Assembly: GCA_040758525.1 (NCBI GenBank) | Contig: JBFLVQ010000012.1 | Location: 1-39,698 of the forward strand | From: JBFLVQ01 sp040758525 | Lineage (GTDB): Bacteria; Acidobacteriota; Blastocatellia; Chloracidobacteriales; JADJPF01 | Length of the DNA stretch: 39,698 bases | Direction: 5' to 3' | In this document: positions 30,689 through 39,381 of the stretch, one piece after another | Layout: every line of letters starts with the position of its first letter | How positions within the stretch are numbered: position 1 is the first letter of the stretch | Translations under genes and position numbers: made by a program | The notes under the pieces: model-generated | Told to the model about the DNA's origin: nothing | The model's input: only the letters and a program-made list of their open reading frames with translations | Databases searched by the model: none

Positions 30689-32854
30689 TCAAGCATCAAG
30701 TTTTACTTTCCCCTTGCCATGACCAACACAAGTTAGCACATAGCCTTCTGCCTTTAGATCTGGGTCTAGGCCATCTTCAGCATCCATTGTCACCTCACCT
30801 GCTAACAAGCGTGTTGTACAGGTACCACATTGGCCTTGGCGACAACTGAAGGGAATAGCCACACCATTCATCTCCGCGACTTCTAGCAACGAGCGACCTT
30901 GTGGAATATCACAACTCTTGCGTGAGCGTGCAAACTCAACCTGACCCTGTACAGATGCCTCGGTTGTCACCACAGGTTCTGGAGCAGCGGCGGGTCCGCC
31001 AAAGATCTCTTGCTTAATCTGATCGTTTTTGACGCCCAGAGAAGTGAGGATCTCATGTACACTATCCATAAAACCCTTGGGTCCACAGAGGAAGAATGTC
31101 GTGTCCGCGATATTCTTTACATTTGATTCAATTAAGGCACGGTTGAGTCGGCCACTTGGCCCTTTCCATTCCCCAGTTGGTTTCGAGAGTGACACTAAAT
31201 AACGGAAATTGTCTAGGCGTGTCTTTAAGTGAGCAAAATCTTTTTCGAAAATAATATCTTTATTTGTACGCACACTGTAAATTAGTGTGACATCCGTGGA
31301 GAGACAACGGTCATCAATATAACGCAGGATCGACATCATAGGAGTAATACCGCTACCTGCCGCGATCAGAGCAATCTTCTTATGTTTGGTCTCATCGAAG
31401 AAGAACTGTCCTGATGGACCCTTTGCCTCTACAGTAAGACCGACCATAGCTCGCTCATTGAGAAAGCGTGAGACATAGCCACTCTCTACACGTTTGGGTG
31501 TGATCTCGACATAGCCAGTCTGTGTAGGTGAGGAGCAGATCGAGTAAGAACGCACAACCTTTTTACCATCGACCATCCAATTAAAAGTGAGAAACTGACC
31601 TGGACGGGCAAAGAAGCGTTGGCCTTCTGGTACAAGGAAACGCAGTGTTTTAGCGTCGTGCGTCTGTGACTCAATACGTGCTAATTGCAAAATCAGAGCA
31701 GCCTTTTTTGCTTCCGGTATAAGTGGCTGTGGACCTTTGCTAGGTGCGCTAGGAGCAATGGCAGCAGCTTCAGCACGCGCGGCTGCAGGTAATGGACGAC
31801 GCAACATTAGTGCGCCAAATAGACCTCCTACTACCGCTACGACAGCAATGGTTGGTAGTGTCCCTGGTTGATTTGGGGTAGCAGCCGCCAACTGTTTGGC
31901 TGCCTCTTTATTGGCGCTCTGATCAACTGCGGGTGCTTTAGCAGCACTAGCCACTTGCTCGGCACGCTGTTTTACAGCTTCGGCAGTCTGAGTAGTAGCA
32001 AGGAATTTATTGATCTCGTCAGCGTCTTCTGTAGAAATAAAATTATCGGGTGCATACCCAACCATACGCGCCACGGTATCACGCCATTCTTCAGCAGTTT
32101 TAGTGGCCTTGTAGATACGATCTAGCTCGTGACAGCGATTACAGCGTGCGTCCACTTTTGCCTTGCCTACCTTCTCTGTTGCGTTCGGCTCAGCAGGCTT
32201 TACGGCAACTTGTGCAACCAAGTAAGTAATAATTGTCTTAGCATCATTCTCGTTAATATTGGAGCCTGGCAATGTACGCATACGTTCAACAGTGGCAAGC
32301 CAACCAGGAGCGTCTTTGCGTGCGCTCACAACACGATCTAGATTGTGGCAGGTTGAACAGCGATTCTTTGTCAACTGCTGTGCAGCTTCTATATCGATTG
32401 TATTTATACCCATCTCGATCGAATCGAGAGGAATTTTTTGTAGCGTGGCCTTACGTAATAGATAAGGTCCTGCTGTCATCATCACTAACACAAAAGCGAG
32501 TGTAAAAACACCCAAGCCTATTGGCATTAATGCGGAATAGTAGGTCTTGTAGTAGCGTGCGATCAGCACTTTGACAAACAATAGTGGCACCATCAGCATC
32601 GCCAAGATCATATGGATCATAGGGCGTAGCGATAACTCGCCAGATGTGTCTTGCACTCGCACGATCATAAAATAGGTCATCACGCAGAAGAGCATGATAA
32701 AGATATAGCCGCCTATACGGTGACCTCGTACTAAACGTGCGCTGGCACCACGATCTTTTAAGCGGCTACTAGAGTGGAAAATAATCCAGACATTGAATGC
32801 GCCTACCGCGACAAAGAGCAATCCTAGGATCGCACTGAGTGTTGTTTGAATCAT
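30689..32854 (-). CDS. Membrane diheme cytochrome c-FAD/NAD reductase-2Fe-2S ferredoxin fusion
   Basis: A 721-residue multi-redox protein. Domains in order: four membrane helices (about 2-27, 46-65, 77-99, 109-130) with candidate heme-b histidines H45 and H81; two c-type heme sites, CSTCH (166-170) and CNRCH (238-242), each in a short cytochrome module; an Ala-rich spacer; a fifth membrane helix (about 335-351); a ferredoxin-reductase module with FAD motif RSYSICSSP (435-443), GSGITPMMS (500-508) and FLCGPKGFMDS; and a plant-type 2Fe-2S ferredoxin with CRQGQCGTC and the distal Cys in VLTCVG. The hemes must be periplasmic and the flavin/Fe-S part cytoplasmic, so the fifth helix places the two halves on opposite sides. 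It could carry electrons from NAD(P)H across the membrane. The N-terminal module is not one I can name. Confidence 0.88.
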   Translation of the reverse strand: MIQTTLSAILGLLFVAVGAFNVWIIFHSSSRLKDRGASARLVRGHRIGGYIFIMLFCVMTYFMIVRVQDTSGELSLRPMIHMILAMLMVPLLFVKVLIARYYKTYYSALMPIGLGVFTLAFVLVMMTAGPYLLRKATLQKIPLDSIEMGINTIDIEAAQQLTKNRCSTCHNLDRVVSARKDAPGWLATVERMRTLPGSNINENDAKTIITYLVAQVAVKPAEPNATEKVGKAKVDARCNRCHELDRIYKATKTAEEWRDTVARMVGYAPDNFISTEDADEINKFLATTQTAEAVKQRAEQVASAAKAPAVDQSANKEAAKQLAAATPNQPGTLPTIAVVAVVGGLFGALMLRRPLPAAARAEAAAIAPSAPSKGPQPLIPEAKKAALILQLARIESQTHDAKTLRFLVPEGQRFFARPGQFLTFNWMVDGKKVVRSYSICSSPTQTGYVEITPKRVESGYVSRFLNERAMVGLTVEAKGPSGQFFFDETKHKKIALIAAGSGITPMMSILRYIDDRCLSTDVTLIYSVRTNKDIIFEKDFAHLKTRLDNFRYLVSLSKPTGEWKGPSGRLNRALIESNVKNIADTTFFLCGPKGFMDSVHEILTSLGVKNDQIKQEIFGGPAAAPEPVVTTEASVQGQVEFARSRKSCDIPQGRSLLEVAEMNGVAIPFSCRQGQCGTCTTRLLAGEVTMDAEDGLDPDLKAEGYVLTCVGHGKGKVKLDA

Positions 32855-33111
32855 AAAGCTGCCCCCTCTTGTTCGGATTTACATTCTTACAACAAACTTG
32901 CGCAGTTCGACTTCACTGCTGCTAATGCTGCTACTGGTAATACAGATTTGCTAATGGTACGTATTTTCAAAGGAAAGCGGATGTTGCTTTTTTCGCGGCT
33001 AAGTAATTTAACAGCTTACCGCCTGATTAGTACGCTCATCCTGGCTGCTTATAATATCAAGTATGCTGCTGGCTGTCAGCAAATACTATTTTGCAAATAA
33101 ATAATCGCTCT

Positions 33112-33984
33112 TCAAGCCAAGAGAAACTCTTTAAGCAACTCATTTACTATCTCGGGTTTCTCCTGTTGTACCCAATGACCAGAGTCAGGCAGATATTTTA
33201 CGGTAAGATCTTTCACCCAACGCTGCAATCCTTCTGTGTTGCCGCGCACAAGAAAGCGATCTTGCTCGCCCCAAATGATCAGTGTAGGCATCTCGATCTG
33301 AGATGATGCTAGTTGCTTAAATAAGGCGCGATCAAAACAGCGACGGAAACCGGCACGATAATAATTGATCATTGCAGTAAGCGCGCCTGGTTGATCGATT
33401 GCAGTCGCCAGTCGATCGATATCTTCATTGCTAAAGGCTGTTGGCTCTACTGCACTATCACGGAAGATACGTGCAGTAATATTATGTACACCTACTAAAT
33501 GTATAAATTGTTCGGGTAACCAGGGAAGTTGAAAGAAGAACATATACCAACTCTTACAGAATTGCTCGAACTCCCAAATACGCTGCTGAAATGCGATCGG
33601 ATGCGGGCAATTCATTACTACCAACCTCTTTACCATTTGAGGATGACGAATCGCTAACCACCAGGCAATTGCGCCACCCCAATCATGACCAATCACAATA
33701 GCTTGATGTGCACCTACGGCTTCGATAATACCAATGACATCTTTAGCAAGGATATCTATATCATAGTTCTGTACGCCTACGGGTTTGTCACTTAGATTGT
33801 AGCCACGTAGATCTGGCACAATAACCTGACCATTGTTAATCAGTGCAGGAATCTGATGTCGCCAAGAGTACCAGTGTTCAGGAAAACCATGTAGCAGTAT
33901 AATGGGCTCGCCTTCTCCTGCTATCATGCAGTGTAGTCGTATATTGTTAGTGTTGATATATTGAGAGGTAATGATCTCTGCCAT
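33112..33984 (-). CDS. Alpha/beta hydrolase, soluble epoxide hydrolase-like
   Basis: A 290-residue cytoplasmic enzyme. Motifs: oxyanion motif HGFPE (32-36), nucleophile elbow IGHDWGG with D101, acid Asp in IIWGEQDRF, and base His in LPDSGHWVQ. An Asp nucleophile and HGFPE, plus the cap sequence SWYMFFFQLPWLPE, point to epoxide hydrolase rather than esterase; haloalkane dehalogenase is the main alternative. ATG 33984 (AAGGA upstream) is preferred over TTG 34029. It lies 257 bp upstream of the electron-transfer fusion on the same strand; no promoter or gene is evident in that gap (32855-33111). It is divergent from the cytochrome c gene. Confidence 0.9.
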   Translation of the reverse strand: MAEIITSQYINTNNIRLHCMIAGEGEPIILLHGFPEHWYSWRHQIPALINNGQVIVPDLRGYNLSDKPVGVQNYDIDILAKDVIGIIEAVGAHQAIVIGHDWGGAIAWWLAIRHPQMVKRLVVMNCPHPIAFQQRIWEFEQFCKSWYMFFFQLPWLPEQFIHLVGVHNITARIFRDSAVEPTAFSNEDIDRLATAIDQPGALTAMINYYRAGFRRCFDRALFKQLASSQIEMPTLIIWGEQDRFLVRGNTEGLQRWVKDLTVKYLPDSGHWVQQEKPEIVNELLKEFLLA

Positions 33985-34029
33985 TTTTTCCTTCTCTACT
34001 ATAAACATTGCGCTCGCTTGAGCATCCAA

Positions 34030-34057
34030 TTGTGCATAACCCCCCGTATGTTATAAT
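34030..34057 (+). promoter_or_regulatory. Sigma-70-type promoter of the cytochrome c gene
   Basis: TATAAT (34052-34057, perfect) with TTGTGC (34030-34035) 16 bp upstream. Transcription would start near 34064, giving a leader of about 27 nt that holds AAGGAG (34075-34080). Confidence 0.6.
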
Positions 34058-34090
34058 GGCGGAAACAATTTTTTAAGGAGAATATACTGG

Positions 34091-34504
34091 ATGCGACAAG
34101 GAAAATTGATTACGGTATGCGTCTTCGCGCTTGCTTTTTCCCTCGCTATGCTGTCCTCAGCAACAGGTCAAACAAAAAAATCTAGTGGTAAAACTGGTGG
34201 CGCTAAATCTGGCGCTTCATCTGCGGCTGGCGCCAAAGTGTTCGAAGGCAATTGCACCGTTTGTCACGAAGGCGGAAACAACACCGTAGATCCGCCTAAA
34301 ACCCTCAAACTCGCTGCACTCAAGCAATACGGCTTTAACGGACCCGAGGATATTAAGAAACGTGTTAATGAAGGCCAGGGGATTATGCCTCCTTTTAAGG
34401 ATACGCTTAAGCCTGCAGAGATAGACGCTGTTGCTGCCTATGTCTGGGCACAAGCGCAAAAGGATTGGAAGGCTGGATCAAAAGCCGCACCCAAAAAGAA
34501 GTAA
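34091..34504 (+). CDS. Periplasmic class I cytochrome c (c6-like)
   Basis: A 137-residue exported monoheme cytochrome. Signal peptide at about 1-26, a Lys/Ser/Gly-rich linker (27-45), heme site CTVCH (C55, C58, H59) and axial Met in GQGIMPPF (M99), followed by the C-terminal helix IDAVAAYVWAQA typical of class I. The linker and Lys-rich tail (SKAAPKKK) are basic. It could be the soluble acceptor or donor for the membrane fusion encoded 1.2 kb away, or for a terminal oxidase elsewhere. Good AAGGAG site and a TATAAT promoter. It stands alone on its strand. Confidence 0.93.
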   Translation: MRQGKLITVCVFALAFSLAMLSSATGQTKKSSGKTGGAKSGASSAAGAKVFEGNCTVCHEGGNNTVDPPKTLKLAALKQYGFNGPEDIKKRVNEGQGIMPPFKDTLKPAEIDAVAAYVWAQAQKDWKAGSKAAPKKK

Positions 34505-34550
34505 AAGGTAATCACCTTCCCCCAATATCTCTTAATCCACTTGGGATTTC

Positions 34551-34581
34551 GGCGAGTGTTGGTTAAATAACTGCACTCGCC
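34551..34581. terminator. Hairpin downstream of the cytochrome c gene
   Basis: GGCGAGTG (34551-34558) and CACTCGCC (34574-34581) form an 8-bp stem around a 15-nt loop, flanked by TTT on one side and AAAAA on the other that can extend the stem past one mismatch. Probable end of the cytochrome c transcript. The remaining stretch to 34777 shows no gene. Confidence 0.6.
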
Positions 34582-34777
34582 AAAAATTTAACCTAAGTTA
34601 GCTACATCACTTCAAATAAACAACAGACTGTTTAGTAGAATCACGCAATAGCGTTTGCGGCGGCATCTTCACTCCCGCTTCATTCATCTACTGAACTAGT
34701 AGAATCAGGTAAACATTTTTTGGTTCTTGCACTGATAGCAAGCTGATATCTAGCGTTGAGGGAGTGATGGCAAATCG

Positions 34778-35587
34778 ATGCACATTACAGTAATGAGCTA
34801 CAACATAATGACAGGTGCGTACGGCCCTTACGGTTTAGAAGGAGTTGCGCGCATCATTGACGCCCATAAACCTGACATAGTGGGATTGCAAGAAGTCAAT
34901 AGTGGGCGCCGCCCTATCGATTGGCTTAACCAAACCAAGTGGTTAGGCGAAAGGCTGAGTATGCATTACGCATTTGGCCCCGCGGAAAAGAATGTTATGT
35001 ATCATGAAAAGATTCGTGAGTACGGTAATGCATTACTTAGTCGCTTCCCTATTGTACGACCTGAAGTGAGACTCTTACCCACACTATATGATGAGCCTAA
35101 TATCAATATGCGCCAACCTCGTGCGATTTTGGCAACGATACTTGATCTAGGAGATTTCTACTTAAATATCTTTGTCACTCACTGGGGACTAACTGTAGAA
35201 CAGCGCCTATTACAAGCACGTGAAACGATCGAGATTGTTAAAGGATGGCAGCCTAATAATCCTGCTATCTTGCTTGGTGATCTTAATGCGCTGCCTGGTA
35301 CACAAGAGATCGCTATGCTCAATAATACCTTGGGTGATGCGCTGGTCTCGATCCCTGTAGAGCAACGTTATACTTACCCTTCTGGTCCATTTGGTAGTCG
35401 TACGCCTAATGGCTGGTTTGGCGCGATCGATTACATATATGCTGTGCGCGGCAGCACGCCATTACAGGCACAGGTAATTTATGATGACTCGCTTGCTTCT
35501 GATCACAATCCGGTGATTGCTAAGCTTGATGTACAGGCGGTTGCACAACCAATATCATCTCAGGTAAGTGTTGCCAGTAAGTCGTAA
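34778..35587 (+). CDS. Endonuclease/exonuclease/phosphatase (EEP) family hydrolase
   Basis: A 269-residue metal-dependent phosphoesterase of the DNase I/exonuclease III/sphingomyelinase fold. Motifs: MSYNI (Asn9), GLQEV (metal Glu39), GNALLSRFPI, FVTHWGL (catalytic His), ILLGDLNALPGT, IDYIYA, and the terminal SDHNPV with the catalytic His. All family active-site positions are present. Residue patterns do not decide between nucleic acid, phospholipid or inositol phosphate as substrate. No signal peptide is visible, so it is probably cytoplasmic. GAGGGAG lies about 11 bases before the ATG. The last 28 bp overlap the 3' end of the convergent kinase gene. Confidence 0.88.
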   Translation: MHITVMSYNIMTGAYGPYGLEGVARIIDAHKPDIVGLQEVNSGRRPIDWLNQTKWLGERLSMHYAFGPAEKNVMYHEKIREYGNALLSRFPIVRPEVRLLPTLYDEPNINMRQPRAILATILDLGDFYLNIFVTHWGLTVEQRLLQARETIEIVKGWQPNNPAILLGDLNALPGTQEIAMLNNTLGDALVSIPVEQRYTYPSGPFGSRTPNGWFGAIDYIYAVRGSTPLQAQVIYDDSLASDHNPVIAKLDVQAVAQPISSQVSVASKS

Positions 35588-38500
35588 ACAGGCTTTTTAT
35601 CACGCATAAATAGATTTAAGTCGGTGCCGGCGGGCAGTTGCGCACGTAGATGATCAATTACTGAACTGGCGGCACGTAGCGATTCGATCGCAGCAGTAGA
35701 TTCACCCAATTCTAGTTGGCTTTTTGCTATCCCGTAGAAGGCGCGCCACTCATAGTCTGGATAGGGGATACGTTGACAAAGAGTCAAGGAAGCGCGGTAA
35801 AGATCTAAGGCATCCTGATAATCGCCCAGGCCAGCACGGGCACGGCCTAGATCACAAAGTACTTCTGCTTCTGGGTTCTGCCGTCCTTGTGCACGGTGCA
35901 TTGCTAGCGCTTGTCCTAATTGCGCCGCTGCCTCTTGGTAATCATTACGATCAAGGGCAACTAAACCTAAGTTCTGTATTGCCGTACCCTGTACATCACG
36001 ATTATCAAGCTCTTGTGCCAGCGCAAGGGCTTGGCGACAATTCTGTTCTGCTTGATCAAATTTACCTTGCAGGCGATAGTTCTCACCAATATTGAGTAGT
36101 AGCGTCAACTCTTGCTTACGACAGGCAAGTGCACGCGCAATCGCTAGACCCTGTTGATACCAACCTAGCGCAGCCTCGCATTGACCCATTATATCGTTGA
36201 TGATACCGACACGCTCACAAGCGATCAGTTCACCCATACGATCTCCTGCATGACGTAACATATCTACACCTGCCAAGGCACTACGCAGTCCACGTTGTTG
36301 ATTTCCTAGATTGGCAAGCACCAATCCCATCAATGAGAGTGCCCAGCCTGCTGTCTTGACATCGCCCGCCGCCTGGGCAAGTTGCTGACAGCGTTCTAAT
36401 GCCGTACGGCTTTCTGGCAGCATACCTAGCATCAAAAAGACAAAGCCTTGTTGTTGTAGTAGACGTCGTTCGATCTCACCGCCACCTGCGACTCTGGCAG
36501 CTTCTAATCCTGCAGAAGCAAATTCAGCAGCACGCTGATATTCACCACGAAACTGTGCGACTCGACAACGCATATAACTGGCCCAAGCAAGATCCAGGCT
36601 ACGATTTGACTGTTCGGCTAGCGCGACAGCAGCCTCTGCTTGTATCTCTGCTTCTCGTACACGTCCCAGTACAGTAAGTGTATCGGTATAGCCAATACGT
36701 AAGGTAAACTCTCGGGTGGGATCGATCTGTAGATTAGCTCCGGCTAGCTCTTCAGCAGCTTCGCTAGCCCATTCATAAAACTTAGCTGCTGGCTGTAGTG
36801 CCTGCCGTGCTCTTGATGCCTCACCAGCAGTTAAACCTAATTCCAGAGCGCTGGGCCAATTCATTGCCAGGAAATGGTGATAGGCAAGTGTGCCGGCAAT
36901 ACGGTCTAAGTGTAAACGGTAGACACTCTCAAGTGCCGCAGCCGCGCGTGCATGTAGCTTCTTGCGATGGCGCTTGGCAATCGAGTTGTAGAGTACACGG
37001 CGAATGGTGGTGTGATAAAAACGGAAATCATCTGTAGTACTATGTGGTTGTTCTTTAAGTATCCAACCAACTACACCTTTGTTAAGAATTGTCTCTAGCT
37101 CAGTCTCTTCCAAACCAGTCATTACACGTAAGGTTTCAAAGCAGAACTCATCACCGATTACAGCAGCTTGGACAAATACATCTAATTCAGAAGCGGAAAA
37201 GCGACGTAGTTTAAGACTCACTAGATTGATAATCGAGGCAGGTAGCTCCAGTTCATCAATGGCAGAGAGTCGCCAACTAGGTTCTTCAAAACGTAAGTTA
37301 CCCATCTCAATAAGTAGCCGTAATACTTCGCAAAGGAAATAGGGATTACCTTGTGTCTCGCTATGCAGCCGATCAAGCGCTGATTGATCGATCTGAATTG
37401 GGCTAAAGATAGTCTCTAACAGACTCTTCACTTGTATTTTAGTAAAGGGTTGCAGCTTGATCAGTTCATAGCTACGATAGCGGCTCTGTTCGATTAACCA
37501 CTCACGTAGGATATTGCCAGCCGTCTCTGCCTCTTCCTCACGTGCACTGGCAATCAATTGCAAACGCGCTCCCACACTATTGCGCATAATATAGCCGAGC
37601 AGTTCAAGGGAGAGATCATCGGCCCATTGTAGATCTTCAAAGATAAGCACGGCAGGACTATCACCAACAAGCTGTTTGAAGGCCTCTGTGATCGCCTCGA
37701 AGATACGCCATTTCTCGATTATGGGCGCGCGATCTGCATCCATAACGGTTGGCTCGTTACTATTGCGGTTAAGGATAATGTCGAGTAGTTCTGCGCGCGA
37801 GCCGGAAGGAGGGTTTTTCGCCGATAAGTCATCGGTATATAAGCGTTCAGAAGATGATAAGGTAGATACCAACATATCGAGAAAAGTATGATATGGCTCA
37901 CGCTGATCGCCACCATAGTCAAAGAATCGCCCTGTTAGCGAAATAGCGCCTTGAGATTGTGCCCAGTTACGATATTCAGCCAGTAATTGAGATTTACCTA
38001 TTCCAGGTTCACCTACAATAATTATTGGTAGTGCGCGCCCTTCGGCAGCGCGCTCATAGTGTTGTTCAAGTAGCAGTAACTCAGCTTCACGTCCAGCAAA
38101 ACACTCAAAATTTGGTTTGTTGATTACAATCGTAGGTAATAAGACCAGTGAATTGACAATTGTATTACTAGGCTCAGAAGGCTCACCAGTCTGTTGATTA
38201 AAACTATTACTATTCTGTATCAGCGGTGCCCCCAGTTCTTGATTACGGTAGGGCACAGTCTGCTCAAATGGTTCACCCTGTCCAGCACTAGCGACTTTCA
38301 GATTAGCGCGGGCACGATTACGTCCAATTGCACGCACCGCTAATCGTACGGCATTGAAAAGCTCCATTGCCGTGGATGGTCGCTTATTACGATCTGATGA
38401 GAGTGAGCGCAAGATTGCCTGCTCAACCTCACTAGGAATATCTGGGCGAAACTCACGTAGTGGGCGTGGTCCATTCCCTTCTGTCATCTGTTTATAAAGT

Positions 38501-39270
38501 TCTACTACGGTGCGACCAGAATAAGGTAGGCGTGCAGCTAGCATCTGGTAGAGTGTTACTGCCAATCCATAGATATCGGCACGTGGATCGAGTTGCGAAC
38601 CGGTCAACTGTTCTAGTGGCATATAGCCAAGTGTGCCAAACACTGTTCCACCACTAAGCCGCTGGCTTAAGCGCCGAGAATCTCCGATCAGTTTGGCAAT
38701 ACCAAAATCGACCACCTTAATATATTCATCACCACGTTTGAGTTGTTGTAGGATGATGTTGTTGGGCTTAAGATCACGATGTATCAGCCCCTCTTTATGA
38801 GCAGCATGCACAGCCGCACAGACAGGCTGGAAGATCTCCAGTGCCCGCTCCAGGCTGAGACCGCCATAACGGCGTAATTCGCGCGAAAGCGTAGGCCCTT
38901 CAAGATATTCCATCACTAGATAAGCAGTGCGCTGTTCGGTAGTACCAAAATCATAAACCGCAACAACATTGGGATGTTTGACGGAAGCAGCTAAACGGGC
39001 CTCTTGTTCAAAGCGGCGATAGCCTTGTTCATCGGCAATAAGATTACGATTGAGGATCTTGATCGCCGCCAGATCGCCAATAGATAAGCGGGTAGCAAGA
39101 TAGACAACGGACATGCCACCGGAACCCAGCCGCGCCTCTAACCGGTATTTGCGATCGATTACATGACCACGCAATGGTTCGGCACTGATGGGGGCGAGAA
39201 GCGTTTCATCTAGGGCGCAACGCTCGCGCCCATCTTTATATTCGGCGTAGCAGACTGGACAGACAAACAC
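35560..39270 (-). CDS. Ser/Thr kinase-AAA ATPase-TPR regulator (PknK-like)
   Basis: A 1236-residue cytoplasmic signalling protein. A Cys knuckle (C4, C7, C18) precedes a Hanks kinase (about 43-310): GSGGMSVVY, K71, IHRDLKPNN (D166), DFG (D188), with MPLEQ in place of the usual SPEQ. A linker leads to an AAA/STAND-type ATPase (about 395-690) with Walker A GEPGIGKS and Walker B VLIFEDLQWADD. The C-terminal third (about 850-1225) is a run of TPR units (for example NIGENYRLQGKFDQAEQNCRQAL). Without a C-terminal LuxR DNA-binding domain it resembles PknK/MalT-like signal integrators that act through protein contacts. The start is GTG 39270 with GAGGA nine bases upstream. Its stop lies 28 bp inside the convergent EEP gene. 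Confidence 0.93.
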   Translation of the reverse strand: MFVCPVCYAEYKDGRERCALDETLLAPISAEPLRGHVIDRKYRLEARLGSGGMSVVYLATRLSIGDLAAIKILNRNLIADEQGYRRFEQEARLAASVKHPNVVAVYDFGTTEQRTAYLVMEYLEGPTLSRELRRYGGLSLERALEIFQPVCAAVHAAHKEGLIHRDLKPNNIILQQLKRGDEYIKVVDFGIAKLIGDSRRLSQRLSGGTVFGTLGYMPLEQLTGSQLDPRADIYGLAVTLYQMLAARLPYSGRTVVELYKQMTEGNGPRPLREFRPDIPSEVEQAILRSLSSDRNKRPSTAMELFNAVRLAVRAIGRNRARANLKVASAGQGEPFEQTVPYRNQELGAPLIQNSNSFNQQTGEPSEPSNTIVNSLVLLPTIVINKPNFECFAGREAELLLLEQHYERAAEGRALPIIIVGEPGIGKSQLLAEYRNWAQSQGAISLTGRFFDYGGDQREPYHTFLDMLVSTLSSSERLYTDDLSAKNPPSGSRAELLDIILNRNSNEPTVMDADRAPIIEKWRIFEAITEAFKQLVGDSPAVLIFEDLQWADDLSLELLGYIMRNSVGARLQLIASAREEEAETAGNILREWLIEQSRYRSYELIKLQPFTKIQVKSLLETIFSPIQIDQSALDRLHSETQGNPYFLCEVLRLLIEMGNLRFEEPSWRLSAIDELELPASIINLVSLKLRRFSASELDVFVQAAVIGDEFCFETLRVMTGLEETELETILNKGVVGWILKEQPHSTTDDFRFYHTTIRRVLYNSIAKRHRKKLHARAAAALESVYRLHLDRIAGTLAYHHFLAMNWPSALELGLTAGEASRARQALQPAAKFYEWASEAAEELAGANLQIDPTREFTLRIGYTDTLTVLGRVREAEIQAEAAVALAEQSNRSLDLAWASYMRCRVAQFRGEYQRAAEFASAGLEAARVAGGGEIERRLLQQQGFVFLMLGMLPESRTALERCQQLAQAAGDVKTAGWALSLMGLVLANLGNQQRGLRSALAGVDMLRHAGDRMGELIACERVGIINDIMGQCEAALGWYQQGLAIARALACRKQELTLLLNIGENYRLQGKFDQAEQNCRQALALAQELDNRDVQGTAIQNLGLVALDRNDYQEAAAQLGQALAMHRAQGRQNPEAEVLCDLGRARAGLGDYQDALDLYRASLTLCQRIPYPDYEWRAFYGIAKSQLELGESTAAIESLRAASSVIDHLRAQLPAGTDLNLFMRDKKPVYDLLATLT

Positions 39271-39381
39271 ACGCTAGTTCCTCTAACGTGCACATACTAT
39301 CATCACCAATAGTAATTTGGGAATTGAAATTCATAGGGCACATCCCCAGCATGAGCATGTACCCACAGGTAGGCTGAATGA

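Noticed and set aside
32129..32505. Several plus-strand ORFs opposite the heme domain of the redox fusion
   Set aside because: They overlap a well-supported gene in antisense, have no recognisable domain and arise from its codon usage.
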